From: Chitinophaga niabensis
GTDB taxonomy: Bacteria > Bacteroidota > Bacteroidia > Chitinophagales > Chitinophagaceae
DNA: 64,000 nt
Assembly (NCBI RefSeq): GCF_039545795.1
Contig: NZ_CP154260.1
Coordinates: 4,097,001-4,161,000 of the forward strand
Direction of reading: 5' to 3'
In this document: in pieces, positions 24,829 to 34,586 of the stretch
Numbering within the stretch: position 1 is the stretch's first letter
How the letters are laid out: each line of letters begins with the position of its first letter
Made by a program: the position numbers and the translations under genes
The notes under the pieces: model-generated
Seen by the model: only the letters and a program-made list of their open reading frames with translations
The model's database searches: none
Told to the model about the DNA's origin: nothing

Positions 24829-25938
24829 ATGAAACGAACAGCAAAGATCCTGGCAGGACTCAGTCTGTTGATATGCCAGCACATCAACGCACAAAGTACC
24901 TATAAGAATCCACTCCCGGTAGAATTCGGAGACCCATATGTACTGCAGGTAAAAGGTGATAAATACTACATGTACGGCACCGGCAATGCCAAAAACGGAT
25001 TTGCGGCGTATTCCTCTGCAGACCTGGTGAACTGGAAAAACGAAGGCCAGGTATGGCATGCCGGTAACAAAAACGGCTGGAGTGATTCTACCGCTGCATG
25101 GGGCGGCGCGTATTGGGCCCCTGAAGTCTATGAATACAAAGGAAAGTATTACATATTCTATAGCGCACAATGGAAAGAAAACCCCACGAAGGAACTGGAA
25201 AACTTTCGTATTGGCGTAGCTGTGGCAGATCATCCCACAGGGCCATTCACCGATCTGAATACCAAACCCATATTTGATCCCGGTTACCCTGTTATTGATG
25301 CCAATGTACTTTTCGATAAAAGTGGTAAGATCTACCTGTACTACTCGCGCTGCTGTTACAAACATGCGGTAAAAAGTGAAGTAGCCACATGGGCCAGAGA
25401 AAAGGGATGGTTTAACGAGATAGAGGAAAGCTGGGTCTACGGCGTTGAACTAAAACCTGATTTCAGCGGCGTAATAGGCGAGCCGGTAATGCTGCTACGC
25501 CCTCCCGTGAAGATGAGTGACAAACAAGCAGAATGGGAAAGCCGCTCCGTTACATCAAAAGAAGTAAACCGCCGTTGGACGGAAGGTTCTGTTATCTTCA
25601 AAAAAGGAGATATTTACTATATGATGTACTCTGCTAACTATTTCGGCGGCAAGAACTACGCTGTGGGATATGCTACTTCTAAAAGTCCGCTGGGCCCGTT
25701 TAAGAAAGCAGCCAACAACCCCGTTTTGCAAAAAAACGGAGGCATAGTAACAGGAACTGGCCATAACAGCATCACGTACTCCCCGGACGGCAAAGAAATG
25801 TTCTGCGTATATCACGCGCGCACATCGGCAACGGGTGATAAACGCGTAGTTTTTATTGATAAAATGAAGATCTTAAAAGACGGGAAACTCATTGTAGAAG
25901 GCCCAACCACTACGCCACAGGCAATACCTGCTAAATAA
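24829..25938 (+). CDS. Glycoside hydrolase family 43 enzyme, secreted
   Basis: A 369 aa periplasmic or outer-surface enzyme with signal peptide (1-22) and the five-bladed propeller of GH43, which removes arabinose, xylose or galactose units from plant polysaccharides. The catalytic residues are visible: base Asp35 in EFGDPYVL, the pKa-modulating Asp157 in PVIDANVLF and the acid Glu252 in WTEGSVIFK. The rest matches a single-domain GH43 without extra binding modules. It stands alone, with terminators on both sides and no SusC/D partner. Confidence 0.93.
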   Translation: MKRTAKILAGLSLLICQHINAQSTYKNPLPVEFGDPYVLQVKGDKYYMYGTGNAKNGFAAYSSADLVNWKNEGQVWHAGNKNGWSDSTAAWGGAYWAPEVYEYKGKYYIFYSAQWKENPTKELENFRIGVAVADHPTGPFTDLNTKPIFDPGYPVIDANVLFDKSGKIYLYYSRCCYKHAVKSEVATWAREKGWFNEIEESWVYGVELKPDFSGVIGEPVMLLRPPVKMSDKQAEWESRSVTSKEVNRRWTEGSVIFKKGDIYYMMYSANYFGGKNYAVGYATSKSPLGPFKKAANNPVLQKNGGIVTGTGHNSITYSPDGKEMFCVYHARTSATGDKRVVFIDKMKILKDGKLIVEGPTTTPQAIPAK

Positions 25939-25974
25939 AAAAAAGGCTTGTAATCTCACTTACAAGCCTTTTTT
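25939..25974. terminator. Bidirectional intrinsic terminator
   Basis: AAAAAAGGCTTGTAA (25939-25953), a 6-nt loop and TTACAAGCCTTTTTT (25960-25974) make a perfect 15-bp stem. It starts within a base of the GH43 stop and lies 6 bp from the stop of the facing heme protein gene, so it serves both. Confidence 0.95.
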
Positions 25975-25979
25975 AATTT

Positions 25980-28571
25980 CTATTTCTTCTGCTGCGCCAG
26001 GAAAGTCACCAGCGAAGCCAGCTCATCATATGATAATGCATTCGCAAGGCCCGGAGGCATCATAGACGTTTTCATCTCCTTACGGCTCAGAATATCAGAT
26101 GCTTTTACAGTGTACACATTACCGCCAATATCCCTCAGCACCACTCTCGCAGCCGTTTCTTCGGTAACAAAACCCATATAGGATTTACCGCCTTTCGCAG
26201 TGATCGTTACTGTAGAAAACCCTTGTGAGATAGAGGCATTAGGTTTAAGAATGGATTCTGTGATCTGTTCACGGTTCATGATAGATCCGATCTGCCCCAT
26301 GAAAGGCCCTTTCATCTTCTCTCCTTTACTAACGCTGTGGCAGGCAACGCAACCCTGGCTGGTGAACAGCAATTTTCCTTTAGCCGGATCACCTTTTAAA
26401 TTATTAACGGCAATCAAAACATCTTCGATAGACGCTTTACCTACCTGGCCTTTTTTATTTTTGATCTTCTCCAGGTCTATTTTAGCTTCTTTAGCCACAG
26501 GCGCATCCGCCTTTTTCAAAGGAGCAAATGCAGCAATATCCATCCTGTGACGTGCATCCAGGTCCCTGAAATACTGTTTCTGTGCAGGTACTTTCAGCGC
26601 TTCTTTCTGCAGGAATTTTTCTATAGCAGGTGATCCTTCCCAAAGCACGGCTTTGTAATACGGGCCATGTGAATCCGGCCTTGTACCCCACCACCAGGAT
26701 GCATCATAATCAGCTTCTTTTTTGTAAAGACGAGCTAACGTAGTAATGATCTGCTTCTTCAGCTTTGCATCCTTGGATAACGCATACGCAGCTATCAAAC
26801 CGCTCACCGCTTTCTGATCGTGCATGTAACGCAGTGTCCATAATGCAAGCGCTGAATTTTTACCATTGATCCCCGCTACAGCTGCATCTACTGCATGCAT
26901 ACTTACAAGTGCCTGTACAGCCAGGTGAGGTAATACAATAGCAGAATTTGGTGTCGCGTGAGGGCCTTCCACATCTTTGGCAGGCGCCACAAAGGATGCC
27001 GGAACCGGGGTTTCCAGCAATGCAGCAGCTGCATCAACACGGCCTAAACGTCCCAGCCCTATTATAGCTGCAGCGCGTACGCGTGGGGAAGCATCTTTAA
27101 GGCCTTCCAGGAAAGGTTCTTCAGCAACATTGCTGAGGATCCCCTTACGATCAGCCAAAGCGCGTAAAGCATATTCCCTTACTGCAGCATCTTTTGTAAA
27201 TGCCGTTAAAGCAGGGATCCCTTCTGCTCCTGCCGCCTGTGCATAGGTATAAATACCAGCGATGCGGCTATATAATGGCAATGTTGCATCAGAAGCGATG
27301 GCTAATGCAGCCTGTTTATCACCACGGGCAATCAGTTCCTGCGAAGCATTTAAACGCGCTACAGCACTCGCTGATTTAAGCAAGCCTGCCAATTCTTCAA
27401 CAGAAGCTTTGGTTAAATCCGGGAATGCCTTATAAGTCCAGTCGTTAGGCACCGCGCGGATCACATAACCTTTACTGGCGCTACCGGAATAACCAGCCCC
27501 GTCCCATGCAGAGAGGAAAAGCCTGCCGGAACCATCCACATCCAGGTCTGTGATCTGAGCAAGTTGAATAAATTCTTCTTCTTTCTGGGTGAAAGTAGGG
27601 CCATCAGGTGTTACCCTGTGAATGTACAGCATGCTGCGACCCCAATCTGCCATCATGGGAACGTTATTGTATTTCTCAGGCCAGTTGGGTTCGGACATAA
27701 ACAGGGCACCAGTACCGGAACCTCCGCCAACGTCCACCAAAGCAGGCAATATTTCATCCGTAAAATGCTGGAACAATACGGGGTAGCCGTATTCTCCGGA
27801 TTGGATATGATGAGAGAACCGCACATTCCATCCGCCACCATCATTGGTATTCTCTCTCGTGAACACGTTCATATATGGGTCAATAGCCACATCATAAACG
27901 TTACGGGTTCCATGGGTGAAGATCTCCATTTCTGTACCATCGGGGCGTACCCTTACAACCCCTCCGCCCAGCATGGTCAGTTTCTTTCCGGAACGGTCTG
28001 TGGCGTTATGGAATCCAAAATCTCCTACAGAGATATAGATCCAGCCATCAATACCCATCCGTATGCCATTGGTAGCATGGTCTGTTCCACGCTCCTGGAT
28101 ATATTTGGTATTACTGAGGTTTTCTACGAGTGGTTTCGGAGCACCATCTGCTTTGCCGTCCCCGTCTTTATCTTCAAAAACCACCAGGGCCATGCCGGTA
28201 GCTTTTTTGGTTTCTTTGGAAAAGGTGGTGTGCAATACAAACACCTGTTTGCCCAGCACAAGGATGCCGCGGGGATTATCCACTTCTGCAAAGTCGATGT
28301 GTTCATCCATTTTACCATCATTGTCCTTGTCGGTCAGCTTAAGGATCCTGCCTTTTCCGGGATCTTTACCCAGGGAGCCTATCATATCCACACCTACATA
28401 CACCTCTCCGGTTGGAGCAACTGCAAGACAGGCCGGGCTGGGTGTTACATCCGGGCCGGAAAATCTGGTAATGGTTAATTCAGATGGATTGTTGGGAGTT
28501 TTCTGAAAGTATTGATCCGCTCCAATAAGTACTGCGAGCGAGTAGACGAGGCCAATAGAAAAATTTGTCAT
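25980..28571 (-). CDS. Membrane-bound dehydrogenase-like propeller/HEAT protein with cytochrome c domain
   Basis: An 863 aa exported protein of the PVC-type heme-binding family. After an N-terminal hydrophobic segment there is a propeller of the glucose/sorbosone dehydrogenase type (about 35-375, ITRFSGPDVTPSPACLAVAP, NGIRMGIDGWIYIS). HEAT-like repeats follow (about 395-600, ALRALADRKG, RVRAAAIIGLGRLG), then a C-terminal cytochrome c domain with CVACH and axial-Met candidates in MMPPGLANAL. It probably oxidises a sugar-like compound and passes electrons to a heme. It is a single gene with its own upstream region. Confidence 0.85.
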   Translation of the reverse strand: MTNFSIGLVYSLAVLIGADQYFQKTPNNPSELTITRFSGPDVTPSPACLAVAPTGEVYVGVDMIGSLGKDPGKGRILKLTDKDNDGKMDEHIDFAEVDNPRGILVLGKQVFVLHTTFSKETKKATGMALVVFEDKDGDGKADGAPKPLVENLSNTKYIQERGTDHATNGIRMGIDGWIYISVGDFGFHNATDRSGKKLTMLGGGVVRVRPDGTEMEIFTHGTRNVYDVAIDPYMNVFTRENTNDGGGWNVRFSHHIQSGEYGYPVLFQHFTDEILPALVDVGGGSGTGALFMSEPNWPEKYNNVPMMADWGRSMLYIHRVTPDGPTFTQKEEEFIQLAQITDLDVDGSGRLFLSAWDGAGYSGSASKGYVIRAVPNDWTYKAFPDLTKASVEELAGLLKSASAVARLNASQELIARGDKQAALAIASDATLPLYSRIAGIYTYAQAAGAEGIPALTAFTKDAAVREYALRALADRKGILSNVAEEPFLEGLKDASPRVRAAAIIGLGRLGRVDAAAALLETPVPASFVAPAKDVEGPHATPNSAIVLPHLAVQALVSMHAVDAAVAGINGKNSALALWTLRYMHDQKAVSGLIAAYALSKDAKLKKQIITTLARLYKKEADYDASWWWGTRPDSHGPYYKAVLWEGSPAIEKFLQKEALKVPAQKQYFRDLDARHRMDIAAFAPLKKADAPVAKEAKIDLEKIKNKKGQVGKASIEDVLIAVNNLKGDPAKGKLLFTSQGCVACHSVSKGEKMKGPFMGQIGSIMNREQITESILKPNASISQGFSTVTITAKGGKSYMGFVTEETAARVVLRDIGGNVYTVKASDILSRKEMKTSMMPPGLANALSYDELASLVTFLAQQKK

Positions 28572-28692
28572 TTGTATCTGCTGTTAAATTAATGTGGTAC
28601 CACCAAATGCTTATCAAAAGAGCCTGTCAAAATAGAAAAAATTATTTTTCAGGATGGAATTATTTTTTGGGCGGCATCCCTACCTTCGTATC

Positions 28693-29043
28693 ATGAATGT
28701 TGAAGATATACAAGCCATCTGCCACAAGCTGCCGGCAGTAACGGAAGATATCAAATGGGGTAATGACCTCGTGTTCTCTATCGGAGACAAAATGTTCTGC
28801 GTGGTAGGCCTGGAGCAATCCCCTGTCACCGCTTCCTTCAAAGTAAGGGATGAGGAGTTCGAAGAAATGAGCAGCCGGCCCGGTTTTAAACCAGCACCCT
28901 ATGTAGCCAAATATAAATGGGTGTTTATTACCGATACCAATAAAATGAAAAAGAAAGAGTGGGAACATTACCTCAGGCAATCCTACGACCTCGTAAAAGA
29001 CAAATTACCCGCAAAACTGAAAAAGAAACTGGGCCTCCAATAA
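28693..29043 (+). CDS. MmcQ/YjbR-family protein
   Basis: A 116 aa protein of the MmcQ/YjbR family (CyaY-like fold, DNA-binding-like). Motifs seen are ICHKLPAVTEDIKWG, FCVVGLEQ, FKVRDEEFEEM, and KWVFITD before the C-terminal helix. I chose the Met at 28693; the frame reaches back to 28654, but the extra 13 residues do not fit the family start. The role is not settled in the family. Confidence 0.85.
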   Translation: MNVEDIQAICHKLPAVTEDIKWGNDLVFSIGDKMFCVVGLEQSPVTASFKVRDEEFEEMSSRPGFKPAPYVAKYKWVFITDTNKMKKKEWEHYLRQSYDLVKDKLPAKLKKKLGLQ

Positions 29044-29082
29044 TCGAAAAACATTTCGGCGATTGACATTGTTATCCCTTAT

Positions 29083-29181
29083 ATGAAGGATATAACAACG
29101 GCAGAAGATGTACGGCAGCTGGTGGATGCTTTTTATGAAAAGATCAAGACCACTACTGTAATGTATAGCTCTCCAGTATAA
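29083..29181 (+). pseudogene. N-terminal remnant of a group III truncated haemoglobin
   Basis: A frame of 32 residues begins MKDITTAEDVRQLVDAFY and EKIKTT, the usual start of group III truncated haemoglobins in Bacteroidota (helices A to B). It then runs into unrelated sequence and stops inside the facing DHFR-like gene. The heme-binding helices are missing. It looks like the leftover of a gene deleted at this junction. Only the short match supports it. Confidence 0.5.
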
Positions 29182-29707
29182 TCCCCGAACTGTATCCTTT
29201 CACATCCAGCAATTTTAGCTTATGCCGGTCCTTTATATCCTTAAACAAGGGCTTGCCCTGCCCTAAAATAACGGGATGCACCGCCAGCCTGAAAACATCA
29301 ATAAGATGTAGATTAAGGAAGGTAGTGATGAGATCACTTCCTCCGTACAACCAGATATTCTTTCCGGGCTGCTGCTTTATTTCCTCCACTGTTTCTTTAA
29401 TGTTGGTGTTAATGAAAACAGCATTAGTACCATCACCTTTCATCGTTCTGGAGAAAACATACTTCTTTTTGCTGTGCAGGAGTTTGTAGGCCTCTTTCAA
29501 AGAAGCATCATCCCCTTCAGCCTGTACATTTCCCCATTTCTCGTAGCTTTTCCTGCCATAAAAGATAATATCCTTATCAGCCAGGATCTCCTGCAGCACA
29601 TCAGCGTAAGAAACACTTTCATCCCGCACAAGCCAGTCCAGCTCCCCATTGGAGCCTTCTATCAGGCCGTCCATTGAAATGGCCAGGTTCAGCACTATCT
29701 TTCTCAT
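29153..29707 (-). CDS. Dihydrofolate reductase-like/RibD-C-fold reductase
   Basis: A 184 aa protein of the DHFR-like family related to the RibD C-terminal domain: SMDGLIEGSNGELDWL at the start, then IFYGRKSYE, KYVFSRT and IWLYGGSDLITTFLNLHLIDVFRLAVHPVILGQG. The set fits NADPH-binding reductases of unknown substrate (YwjB/YyaP type), not the folate enzyme FolA. It is the last gene on the minus strand after the TonB-receptor-like gene (27 bp gap). Its 3' end overlaps a haemoglobin remnant on the other strand. Confidence 0.9.
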   Translation of the reverse strand: MRKIVLNLAISMDGLIEGSNGELDWLVRDESVSYADVLQEILADKDIIFYGRKSYEKWGNVQAEGDDASLKEAYKLLHSKKKYVFSRTMKGDGTNAVFINTNIKETVEEIKQQPGKNIWLYGGSDLITTFLNLHLIDVFRLAVHPVILGQGKPLFKDIKDRHKLKLLDVKGYSSGIILESYTLQ

Positions 29708-29734
29708 ACCAGGGATTATCGCAACAAATATGCC

Positions 29735-31867
29735 TTAATTCCCCATACGGCTCTTCTCATCTGAGTTATTGGCATCTATCCTTTTCTTCGCAAACTCCTT
29801 CCCGGCGCTGAAGCTCCATACAAAAGAAAGGGAGGCTGTTCTGGTGGGCCTTTTCTGGTAAAAGTTGACGGTGGTGTTATTGTACCGGGTTATCTCCTGT
29901 TCCCTGAAAGTATTAAACAGGTCTGTAAAGCTTAACCTGATCCTTCCTTTGTTCTTCAGCACTTTTTTGGTAAACCCGATATCTGTAAAAAACACATACA
30001 ACCGCTTTGCATTGGCAAGGGTCTGAGGGGAATTATATTCCACATACAGATCTATTTCCATTACTTTTTTCCAGTCGTAGGTATGGAAGGTTTTGAGAGA
30101 AATAGAGGTACGGGAGATCCGTACCTCATCTAAATCAGCGGTAGCACGATATAGCAGTAAGCCGTTATCAGTGCGCCAGTTCTTCAGAATGGTGAGCGGC
30201 CCACTCAAAGACAAACCAAATTCCGTGTTCCCCGGAAAATTCTTTGACATGTGCTCAATCACACGTTCCTCAATAGTTCGGGCAGTTTGTGCTATATATA
30301 AAGTGGAAGATTTAAAATATAGATCTGCCGTGTACTCCCGGTGCCAGGTATAACCTGCCTGAATGCTATTCGTAGATTGGGGTTTCAAGTTTGGGTTGCC
30401 TGTCAGCACAGCAAAATCATTCACCTGCAGGCGGTAAGGATTAAGATCATTGTAAGCTGGTCTTCTTACACGTCTTGCATAGTTCAGATGGATGGAATTT
30501 CCCTTCTGCTCTTCCAGCGTATGATCAATGAACACAGAAGGATACCAGCCAAAATAATTCTGCCGGATGGTTTGCCCGGAAATAAGGGAATATCCTTTGG
30601 AACTGGTCTGTTCTCCCCTTAGCCCGGCTTTCAGGCTGGTGCGGTGGATCAGCTTTTCAAAAGAACCATAGAACATCAGCAGCTGTTCATCATATAAAAA
30701 ATCATCACTGCGCGCAGGGTTCTTTACCCAGTTACCTGTTGTTTCATTTTCCGCGGTGATGGTATTATGCCGGTTAACCTGTACATATTTGATCCCAGCC
30801 CTCACCAAAGATTTACCACGAAGCGCCTGTGTATAATCTGCCTGTGCGCTGTACATATCTGTGGTGCTGGGTGTAAGGGTGCGGAAGCCATTGCTCATGG
30901 AAGGATCACTATACATGGAAATGAGCGTATTGGATTCTTCTTTACTGCTGCTGGCATAATCCCCTATTACTTTCAGGGAAGAGCCAATGGTATCTATCGT
31001 CCAGGCATAACTGAGTGTAGTACTGCTGAAGCGGGGCCTTCTGATCCAGTCTGTATTGGCAGTACCTGTTACAGTATCTGTGGGCCGCTGATAAGTTAAA
31101 GCGGAATTGAAGCGCTGCAGCAACTGGCTGTTATTGCCATTGTGCTGTATGTTGATGGTATGCCTTGGAGAGAAATCGTATACAATGCCTGCACGGTATT
31201 GCTGCCTTGAATTATTATTATCCCTGGTATTGAAATTATAGATATAACTTTTATCAGGATAAGTAGTCGCTGTTCTGCCGATATAAAAGCTGTTATCCTT
31301 CACGTAATTATATCCGCCGAAGATGTACCACTTCTTCATTTTATAATCCAGTGAAGCACCTGCTCCCGCATAAGGTTTTTTACCCTGCTGTTTGTATTGG
31401 GCATTGAATGTGCCTGTTATACCCTGCCTCCTCGCTTTTTTGAGGATGATATGCACAATGCCGCCGGTAGAGGCAGCTTCATATTCTGAAGGAGGATTGG
31501 CGATCACTTCTATTCTGCTGATATCTTCCGAGCGCAGGGTTTTCAGGTATTCGGATAGCTCCAGGCCCGTCATGCGCTGCACAATATCATTGATCATCAC
31601 AGTAACGGACTGGTTACCGGTAATACGGATATTGCCATCGGGGCTTACCCAAAGACCGGGGGATTTCTGTAGTACATCCATACCGTTATAACCATTGGCC
31701 AGGGCACTGTTTTCAATATGTACAATATAACGGTCTGCTTTCCGGGTAACCATAGGTGGCCGGCCTGTTATCTGCACTTCCTTTAATGTTCTTACAGTAT
31801 CTTTCTTTTGAGCCGCAGCGCCCTGCATGCATATAATGAATAGTATGATCCCGGCGGCTGTTTTCAT
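29735..31867 (-). CDS. Outer-membrane beta-barrel protein, TonB-receptor-like
   Basis: A 710 aa protein with a signal peptide (about 1-19) and a plug-like domain (about 30-145, EVQITGRPPMVTRKADR, NGYNGMDVLQKSPGLWV, ISRIEVIANPPSEYEAASTG). A barrel of the outer-membrane beta-barrel family (PF14905-like) follows. The usual N-terminal carboxypeptidase-regulatory domain is missing. It lies just after a sensor kinase and LytTR regulator on the same strand and is a possible member of their operon. The ligand is unknown. Confidence 0.85.
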   Translation of the reverse strand: MKTAAGIILFIICMQGAAAQKKDTVRTLKEVQITGRPPMVTRKADRYIVHIENSALANGYNGMDVLQKSPGLWVSPDGNIRITGNQSVTVMINDIVQRMTGLELSEYLKTLRSEDISRIEVIANPPSEYEAASTGGIVHIILKKARRQGITGTFNAQYKQQGKKPYAGAGASLDYKMKKWYIFGGYNYVKDNSFYIGRTATTYPDKSYIYNFNTRDNNNSRQQYRAGIVYDFSPRHTINIQHNGNNSQLLQRFNSALTYQRPTDTVTGTANTDWIRRPRFSSTTLSYAWTIDTIGSSLKVIGDYASSSKEESNTLISMYSDPSMSNGFRTLTPSTTDMYSAQADYTQALRGKSLVRAGIKYVQVNRHNTITAENETTGNWVKNPARSDDFLYDEQLLMFYGSFEKLIHRTSLKAGLRGEQTSSKGYSLISGQTIRQNYFGWYPSVFIDHTLEEQKGNSIHLNYARRVRRPAYNDLNPYRLQVNDFAVLTGNPNLKPQSTNSIQAGYTWHREYTADLYFKSSTLYIAQTARTIEERVIEHMSKNFPGNTEFGLSLSGPLTILKNWRTDNGLLLYRATADLDEVRISRTSISLKTFHTYDWKKVMEIDLYVEYNSPQTLANAKRLYVFFTDIGFTKKVLKNKGRIRLSFTDLFNTFREQEITRYNNTTVNFYQKRPTRTASLSFVWSFSAGKEFAKKRIDANNSDEKSRMGN

Positions 31868-31933
31868 ACTTTAAAGCTATTGCAGGAGCATAGCAGATCA
31901 AAGCGGGAATGAGTAGTTGACGGGGATGAATGA

Positions 31934-32683
31934 TTACTTGCCGGGCTGCAATTTCTTCAGCAGCATTTCTTTGCGGGAACGGGATACGTCAATACTGGCG
32001 CCATCACTCATTTGCAGGCTGCCACCCTCTCCCCTGTTATATTTCCTGACCTCGTTCAGGTTCACAAGATAAGAATGATGCACACGCAGAAAACGATGTT
32101 CTTCCAGCATCTCTTCTATTTCCTTTAAAGTACGGGAGATGATCAGCTTCTGGCCATCTGCCAGGTTGAAAATAGTATAGTTACTGCTGGAGCTGCAATA
32201 CAGGATGGCATCCACCGGAATGATCTGCAGCCCTTCCAGGGTTGGTAAAGCAATGCGGTTTTCTACAGGCCGTGGTTGCTGGAATTTGGATAACAGGAGC
32301 TCCATCTGCTGCTGCAAAGAAGGTGATTTCTTACCGGTAACCCTGTTCACGGCCGCTTTCAGATCTTCAGGGTCAACAGGTTTCAGCAGGTAATCCAATG
32401 CACTGAAACGGATAGCTCTAATAGCATATTGATCATAACTGGTGGTAAAAATGCATTCAAAAGAAACGGGCGCTAATATTTCCAGTAATTCAAATCCGTT
32501 CAGATAAGGCATTTCAATATCCAGGAACACCAGCTGAGGTTGCAATTCACGAATAATTTTCACCGCCTCTTTCGCATTATTGCAAACGGCGGTAATGGTA
32601 ACATCCGGACAATTCTTCTTCAATAAAGTCACCAATGCCTGTGCGGCATAATGCTCATCGTCTACGATCACGGCATTAATCAT
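31934..32683 (-). CDS. LytTR-family response regulator
   Basis: A 249 aa two-component regulator. The receiver domain (1 to about 120) has acidic residues DDE (8-10), phosphoacceptor Asp55 in LVFLDIEMPY and Lys in LLKPVDP. The C-terminal LytTR DNA-binding domain spans about 145-245 (FLRVHHSYLVNLNEVRKY). Its ATG overlaps the end of the sensor kinase gene by 8 bp, so the two form a cognate pair. Direct repeats bound by LytTR proteins could lie before the neighbouring barrel or permease genes. Confidence 0.93.
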   Translation of the reverse strand: MINAVIVDDEHYAAQALVTLLKKNCPDVTITAVCNNAKEAVKIIRELQPQLVFLDIEMPYLNGFELLEILAPVSFECIFTTSYDQYAIRAIRFSALDYLLKPVDPEDLKAAVNRVTGKKSPSLQQQMELLLSKFQQPRPVENRIALPTLEGLQIIPVDAILYCSSSSNYTIFNLADGQKLIISRTLKEIEEMLEEHRFLRVHHSYLVNLNEVRKYNRGEGGSLQMSDGASIDVSRSRKEMLLKKLQPGK

Positions 32684-34517
32684 GGACCAGTTTATTATGG
32701 ATCTTTAGTATCACTTTAGTACCTGCAATTTCACCTTTTTCATTCACAATATCTTCCGTTACAAAAGAAGCATCCCCGTTCTCTCCGTTAAACAATGCCA
32801 GCCTTTCTGCACTTAACCTGTTCCCAAAAGACGCGCCTTTTTCAACAGCGCCGGACCTGAATGCCGCTGCTTTTTCCCGGCCAATACCATTATCACGGAT
32901 CACACAGATCAGCACATCTTTTTTCATGCTGAAACTAATACGCAGTTCACCCTTTCCTTCTTTGTGCAACAGCCCATGCCAGATCGCATTTTCGCAAAAG
33001 GGTTGGAGGATGAAGGAAGGAACAAAGATCATGGAGGGATGTAAACCGGGTTCGAACTCAATGGAATATTCAAATACTTCCCTGAACCGCAATTGCTCCA
33101 TGTTCAGATAAAGCCGGAGCATGGACAGTTCTTCTTCAAGGGTGATGGTTGTTTTACCGGCATTCACTAATACGGTACGGATGAGCTTTGAAAAACGGGT
33201 GAGGTATTCAGAGGCCCTGTCTCCCTCTTCATTGAGAATGAAATGGTTGATAGAGCTCAGGCAATTAAAGATAAAATGCGGGTTCATCTGTGCCCGCAGG
33301 GCCTTCATTTCCAGTTCAGCAGCCCTTTGTTTCAAACGCAGCTTTTCATTCCTGTGCCGCAGGATGGTGGCCAGCAATGTAATAAGCCCTAACACCATAA
33401 TAGCACCTACACATGCAATGAGAATGTTACGCTGTGACTTCAGCTTATTGGCTTCTGCCTCCTGTTTGGAGCTGAATAGTTTTCGTTTAAAAGCTTCGGA
33501 GATTACAGAGTCTTTGACCAAAAGATACTGTTTATGATACTCCAGTGCTTTCCGGCTATCACCACTGGCTTCATAAATAGCAGAGAGTAGTTCATAAGCA
33601 TCTCTTTTATTCTGCCTTGCACCCCGCACAGAAGAAAGAGCAAGAGAACCCTCAACCATTGATAAAGCCTCCGGCAGATTATTTCTTATCAGGTTGATCT
33701 TGCCCAAGCCCAGCATGCTGCCGATAATGATGTTGATATCTGTCAGCATTTTGGCTTCCTTATACAGAGAATCGTAATATTTGAAAGCGATATCGTATTT
33801 TTTCTCCATGAGGTAAGTATGCCCCATCTTCAGGCGAACGATCTTGCCTTTGATATTACCACTAAGTGATTTACGATAGCATTCCCGGGCTTCTCTGATC
33901 TGCCCCTGCACAGCATACAATTCTCCCATGCGGTGATAGAGCTCGCGGTAAGGATATCCTCCATCCTGGTAGGGCCATGATGCTTCTGCCTTCCTGTAAT
34001 ATGCCATGGCCGTTTCATAGTCCCCCATGTTCTTGTACAGGTTGCCCATCTGCACCAGCGATAAAATATAGTTCTGGTTATTCTTACCTCCTTCAAAATA
34101 ATCCAGCGCCTCTGTTATTATTTTGAAAGCATTATCGTAATCGCCCATGTCGTCATAGATATTAGCCAGGATCCTCAGTGCAATACCCTGGCCACCCTTG
34201 TCACCTACATGGCGGAAATGTTTAAGGCTTAGTTTTACGGTATCAACCGCATCATAAAATTTCCCATTATACCATACTGCCTGCCCAATACCGAACAACG
34301 CATCTGCCAGGAGGCCTTCATCATGAATTTCCAGTGCTATATCCATGGCACGGTGATACATTTCCCAGGCGTCCAGCGGTAAAAAGCGCCAGAGGTAATT
34401 ATTTCCTTCCTGAACATAGTGATGAGCATCCTGCCTCTTGTCAGGATCCGCCTTTAAGGGCTGGCTGAAAAGGAAATATATAAGTATGAGGCAGATGGAT
34501 CTGTGCATGATAGCCAT
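32676..34517 (-). CDS. TPR-containing sensor histidine kinase (LytS/His_kinase type)
   Basis: A 613 aa membrane kinase. It has a signal/anchor (about 4-23), then an exported sensor of tetratricopeptide repeats (about 30-350). A membrane helix lies near 366-390 (ILIACVGAIMVLGLITLLA), then a coiled coil, the His_kinase domain with the phospho-His in MNPHFIFNCLSSINHF, and a HATPase with CENAIWHGLLHKE and IRDNGIGREKA. It phosphorylates the LytTR regulator encoded next to it. The TPR sensor suggests it senses a protein or peptide. Confidence 0.92.
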   Translation of the reverse strand: MAIMHRSICLILIYFLFSQPLKADPDKRQDAHHYVQEGNNYLWRFLPLDAWEMYHRAMDIALEIHDEGLLADALFGIGQAVWYNGKFYDAVDTVKLSLKHFRHVGDKGGQGIALRILANIYDDMGDYDNAFKIITEALDYFEGGKNNQNYILSLVQMGNLYKNMGDYETAMAYYRKAEASWPYQDGGYPYRELYHRMGELYAVQGQIREARECYRKSLSGNIKGKIVRLKMGHTYLMEKKYDIAFKYYDSLYKEAKMLTDINIIIGSMLGLGKINLIRNNLPEALSMVEGSLALSSVRGARQNKRDAYELLSAIYEASGDSRKALEYHKQYLLVKDSVISEAFKRKLFSSKQEAEANKLKSQRNILIACVGAIMVLGLITLLATILRHRNEKLRLKQRAAELEMKALRAQMNPHFIFNCLSSINHFILNEEGDRASEYLTRFSKLIRTVLVNAGKTTITLEEELSMLRLYLNMEQLRFREVFEYSIEFEPGLHPSMIFVPSFILQPFCENAIWHGLLHKEGKGELRISFSMKKDVLICVIRDNGIGREKAAAFRSGAVEKGASFGNRLSAERLALFNGENGDASFVTEDIVNEKGEIAGTKVILKIHNKLVHD

Positions 34518-34586
34518 AAAACTACCAAAATCCCCTCAATGTTGTATTCCTGAATGATCCGTTTGCAGGATCGGGTGAGTAATTTG

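Noticed and set aside
27564..28478. 304-codon open frame on the plus strand
   Set aside because: It lies antisense within the heme/HEAT protein gene, which has clear domains over its whole length; the plus-strand product has no family features.
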